Source: Kitasatospora griseola
GTDB lineage: Bacteria; Actinomycetota; Actinomycetes; Streptomycetales; Streptomycetaceae
Assembly (NCBI RefSeq): GCF_014648555.1
Contig: NZ_BMRI01000006.1
Location: 235,853-269,453 of the forward strand
Direction of reading: 5' to 3'
Length of the DNA stretch: 33,601 nt
Shown: positions 31,203-33,601 of the stretch, in pieces
Layout: each line of letters opens with the position of its first letter
Position numbering within the stretch: the first letter of the stretch is position 1
The notes under the pieces: generated by a model
Told to the model about the DNA's origin: nothing
Databases searched by the model: none
Seen by the model: only the letters and a program-made list of their open reading frames with translations
Made by a program: the position numbers and the translations under genes

Positions 31203-33536
31203 TCAGGCGGCGCTCAGGGAGAAGTAGTTCTCCTCCTCCTGGGCGAAGTGCAGTTGCAGGACGGAGTGCAGGCCGTAGAGGCAGGCGCGCAGGTCGTCGT
31301 GTTGTTCGGGGGCGAGGGTGCCGGTGGGTTCGGCGTGGGCGAGGTGGGTGGTGATGCGGTGGGCGAGGCGGTGGATCTCGGTGTGGGCGCGGCTCATGGT
31401 GGCGGTGGTCTCGGGGCCGCCGAGGGCGTCGGCGAGGGCGGGGTAGAGCTCGTGCTCCTCGGCCTCCTCGTGCGGGAGCAGCCGGGTGGTGAGCAGGTGG
31501 TCGACGTGGCGGACGGCGGCGAGGGCATCGGTGGAGTCGGGTGCGGTGAGGCGGTCGGCGGCTTCGCGGACGGCTTCAAGGACGTCCCGCAGGTCGTCGT
31601 GCTCGGCGGAGAAGCGGCGGACGAGTTCCTCGGTGTCGGCGTCGATCTCCGGCCCGACGCCGCGGCCGGGGCGCAGGGCGCGCAGCGCGTTGAGGATGAC
31701 GGCGACGTCGATGAGCTGTTGGAGCAGGGCGCCGGCGGCGGGCGGGAGGAGTCCGAAGGCGGCGAGGACCATGGCGGCGGCGGAGAGCAGCATGCCGCCG
31801 AGTGCGGACTGGACGGCGATCCGGCGGGAGCGGGTGGCGATCTGGGCGGCGTCGGCGAGGCGGTCGACGCGGTCGGTGGTGAGGACGATGTCGGCGGCTT
31901 CGGAGGAGGCGCTGGCGCCGCGGGCGCCCATCGCGACGCCGACGTCGGCGGCGGCGAGGGCCGGGGCGTCGTTGACGCCGTCGCCGACCATGACGGTGAC
32001 GGCGCGTTCGCGTTCGGCGCGGACGGCGGCGACCTTGTCGGCGGGTGACTGCTGGGCGCGGACGTCGTCGAGGCCGACCACGGCGGCGATTTCGCGGGCG
32101 GGTTCGGGGCGGTCGCCGGTGATCATGAGGAGTCGGGTGACGCCGGCCTCGCGCAGGCGGCGGACGGTGCGCGGCGCGTCGTGCCGGACGGGGTCGCGGA
32201 GCAGGACGGCGCCGACGGGCCGGTCGTCGACGGCGACCCAGGCGACGGCGGCGCCGTCGAGCGCGGCGCGGTTGTCGGCGGCCCGGGCCCAGGCGGGCAG
32301 GTCGGCGGTGTCGCGTTGGCCGACGGTGGCGGTGGCGCCGTCCGCGAGGGTGGCGACGGCGCCGCGGCCGGGCTGTTCGGTGACGTCGTGGACGGGGGGC
32401 AGGGTGAGGCCGCGTTCGGCCGCGGCGGCGGTGATGGCTTCGGCGAGGACGTGCGGCGAGTACTGGTCGACGGCGGCGGCGAGCGCGAGGACCTCGGCGG
32501 GGGTGCGGCCGGGGGCGGTGGCGATGTCGAAGGCGCGGGGGCGTCCGCTGGTGAGCGTGCCGGTCTTGTCGAGGCAGACGGTGCGCGCCCGGCCGAGGGT
32601 CTCCAGGGCGGCGCCGTCGCGGACCACGACGCCCTTGCGGGCGGCGCGCGAGATGCCGGAGACGATGGCGACGGGCGCGGCGAGCAGCAGCGGGCAGGGG
32701 GTGGCGACGACCAGGACGGCGACGGCGCGGATCGCGTCGCCGGTAAGCAGCCAGGCGAGGCCGGCGGCGGCGAGGGCGACGGGCAGGAACCAGGCGGCGT
32801 AGCGGTCGGCGAGGCGGATGACGGGGGCGCGTTCGGCGCCGGCCTGCTGGGTGAGGCGGACGATCTCGGCGTAGGTGCTGTGTTCCTCGGTGGCGGTGGC
32901 GCGCAGCTCGAAGGCGCTGCCGGCGTTGACGGCGCCGCTCCGGGCGGGGTCGCCGATCTCGCGGGCGACCTGGGCTGATTCGCCGGTGAGCACGGATTCG
33001 TCGAGGACGGCGCGGTGGCCGGTGATCCGGCCGTCGACCGGGACGGTCTCGCCGGGGCCGACGACGAGCCGGTCGCCGATCCGGACGTCGGCGAGCGGGA
33101 CGGTCTCGGTGGTGTCGCCGGTGCGGCGACGGGCGGTGCGGGGGGCGTGCCGGAGCAGGGCGCGCAGGTCGCGGGTGGCGCGGCGTTCGGCGGCGGCGTC
33201 GAGCCAGCGGCCGCTGGTGAGCATCAGGGCGATCAGCGCGCCAGCCAGGTATTCGCCGGTGGCGAGGGTGCCGGCCAGGGCGAGGACGGCGATCAGGTCG
33301 ACGCCGGCCCGGCCGCGCCGCAGCGCCTGGACGACCCACATCAGGGCGGGGGCGATGGCGGCGGCGGTGGCGACGATCCAGCACTGGTCGGCGAATCCGC
33401 GGGCTCCGGCCGCCCAGGCGATCAGGCCGGTGACGGTGGCGAGGGTGACGACGCCGAGCAGGACGGGTTCGATGCCGCCGCCGCTGAGCAGTTGTCGGGC
33501 GCCGCCCTGTTCGCTCGGCGCGGTGTGCGCTGCCAT
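31203..33536 (-). CDS. P-type metal ATPase fused to a C-terminal hemerythrin (HHE) domain
   Basis: 777 residues. Residues 1 to about 625 are a P1B-like P-type ATPase: paired membrane helices from about 24 to 110, actuator LTGES at 183-187, membrane motif TPCP at 279-282 (the metal-site helix), phosphorylation site DKTGTLT with Asp323, SPHVLA at 360-365 in place of the usual SxHPLA, MITGD at 471-475 and GDGVNDAPA at 518-526. There is no N-terminal heavy-metal-binding domain. Residues about 640-777 are a hemerythrin domain with the di-iron pattern His646, His680, His689/Glu690, His718, His763 and Glu767. The frame joins both without interruption. The ATG at 33536 has GGAGGAG upstream. It probably exports or imports a transition metal, with the hemerythrin part sensing iron, oxygen or redox state. 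The metal is not predictable. Confidence 0.88.
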   Translation of the reverse strand: MAAHTAPSEQGGARQLLSGGGIEPVLLGVVTLATVTGLIAWAAGARGFADQCWIVATAAAIAPALMWVVQALRRGRAGVDLIAVLALAGTLATGEYLAGALIALMLTSGRWLDAAAERRATRDLRALLRHAPRTARRRTGDTTETVPLADVRIGDRLVVGPGETVPVDGRITGHRAVLDESVLTGESAQVAREIGDPARSGAVNAGSAFELRATATEEHSTYAEIVRLTQQAGAERAPVIRLADRYAAWFLPVALAAAGLAWLLTGDAIRAVAVLVVATPCPLLLAAPVAIVSGISRAARKGVVVRDGAALETLGRARTVCLDKTGTLTSGRPRAFDIATAPGRTPAEVLALAAAVDQYSPHVLAEAITAAAAERGLTLPPVHDVTEQPGRGAVATLADGATATVGQRDTADLPAWARAADNRAALDGAAVAWVAVDDRPVGAVLLRDPVRHDAPRTVRRLREAGVTRLLMITGDRPEPAREIAAVVGLDDVRAQQSPADKVAAVRAERERAVTVMVGDGVNDAPALAAADVGVAMGARGASASSEAADIVLTTDRVDRLADAAQIATRSRRIAVQSALGGMLLSAAAMVLAAFGLLPPAAGALLQQLIDVAVILNALRALRPGRGVGPEIDADTEELVRRFSAEHDDLRDVLEAVREAADRLTAPDSTDALAAVRHVDHLLTTRLLPHEEAEEHELYPALADALGGPETTATMSRAHTEIHRLAHRITTHLAHAEPTGTLAPEQHDDLRACLYGLHSVLQLHFAQEEENYFSLSAA

Positions 33537-33601
33537 GGGTGTTCTCCTCCGCTCGGCCTGCGGCTTTCCTTCTCCAGTGCACCTCGCCGCGCGCGGTCCG
33601 G

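Overview
The window is about 33.6 kb of very GC-rich DNA with GTG and TTG starts, 4-nt stop/start overlaps and apparently leaderless promoters. It also carries a snapalysin/LysR pair and a SARP regulator. This points to a Streptomyces- or Kitasatospora-type actinomycete chromosome. No rRNA, tRNA, CRISPR array, insertion sequence or integrase is visible.

Layout. (1) 1-289, minus: the start of a flavoprotein of the phosphopantothenoylcysteine-decarboxylase fold, cut by the window edge. (2) 511-4796, plus: an apparent four-gene operon of a divergent QueA-like protein, a QueC-like PP-loop protein with a Cys-X2-Cys-X2-Cys knuckle, a polysaccharide pyruvyl transferase and a family 2 glycosyltransferase. 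It looks like a small glycoconjugate locus with two proteins borrowed from deazaguanine/tRNA modification families. (3) 4921-6753: the divergent secreted protease/regulator pair snpA-snpR. (4) 6981-14810, plus: a tightly packed four-gene conflict system. Its products are a Trypco1-type protein, a trypsin-VMAP protein with an intact His/Asp/Ser triad, a MoxR-like AAA+ ATPase, and a 1365-residue vWA-WD40-pseudokinase-TIR-like protein. This matches the NTP-dependent VMAP/MoxR/vWA ternary systems, which are thought to act in immunity or regulated self-killing. (5) 14905-28725, minus: a Tc (insecticidal toxin complex) operon of TcA, a single-chain TcB-TcC fusion ending in an unrecognised effector domain, and an endolysin-like amidase. 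A SARP gene diverges from it across a 185-bp region with an 11-bp-spaced heptamer direct repeat. (6) 30393-33536, minus: an NADPH-dependent FMN reductase-type flavoprotein and a P-type metal ATPase fused to a C-terminal hemerythrin domain.

How the parts work together. In region 4 the ATPase and vWA protein probably form an ATP-driven switch. The VMAP region would link that switch to the protease, and the WD40 propeller would sense the trigger. In region 5 TcA would be the pore and injection device and TcB-TcC the toxin cocoon. The amidase, which has no signal peptide, is a candidate for cell-wall opening to release the complex. The two systems are convergent and separated by an 18-bp-stem hairpin. 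The strongest leads are the Tc-endolysin operon with its unknown effector, the TIR-tipped conflict system, the QueA/QueC-like glycan cluster and the ATPase-hemerythrin fusion. All family assignments come from reading motifs by eye; no database search was run.
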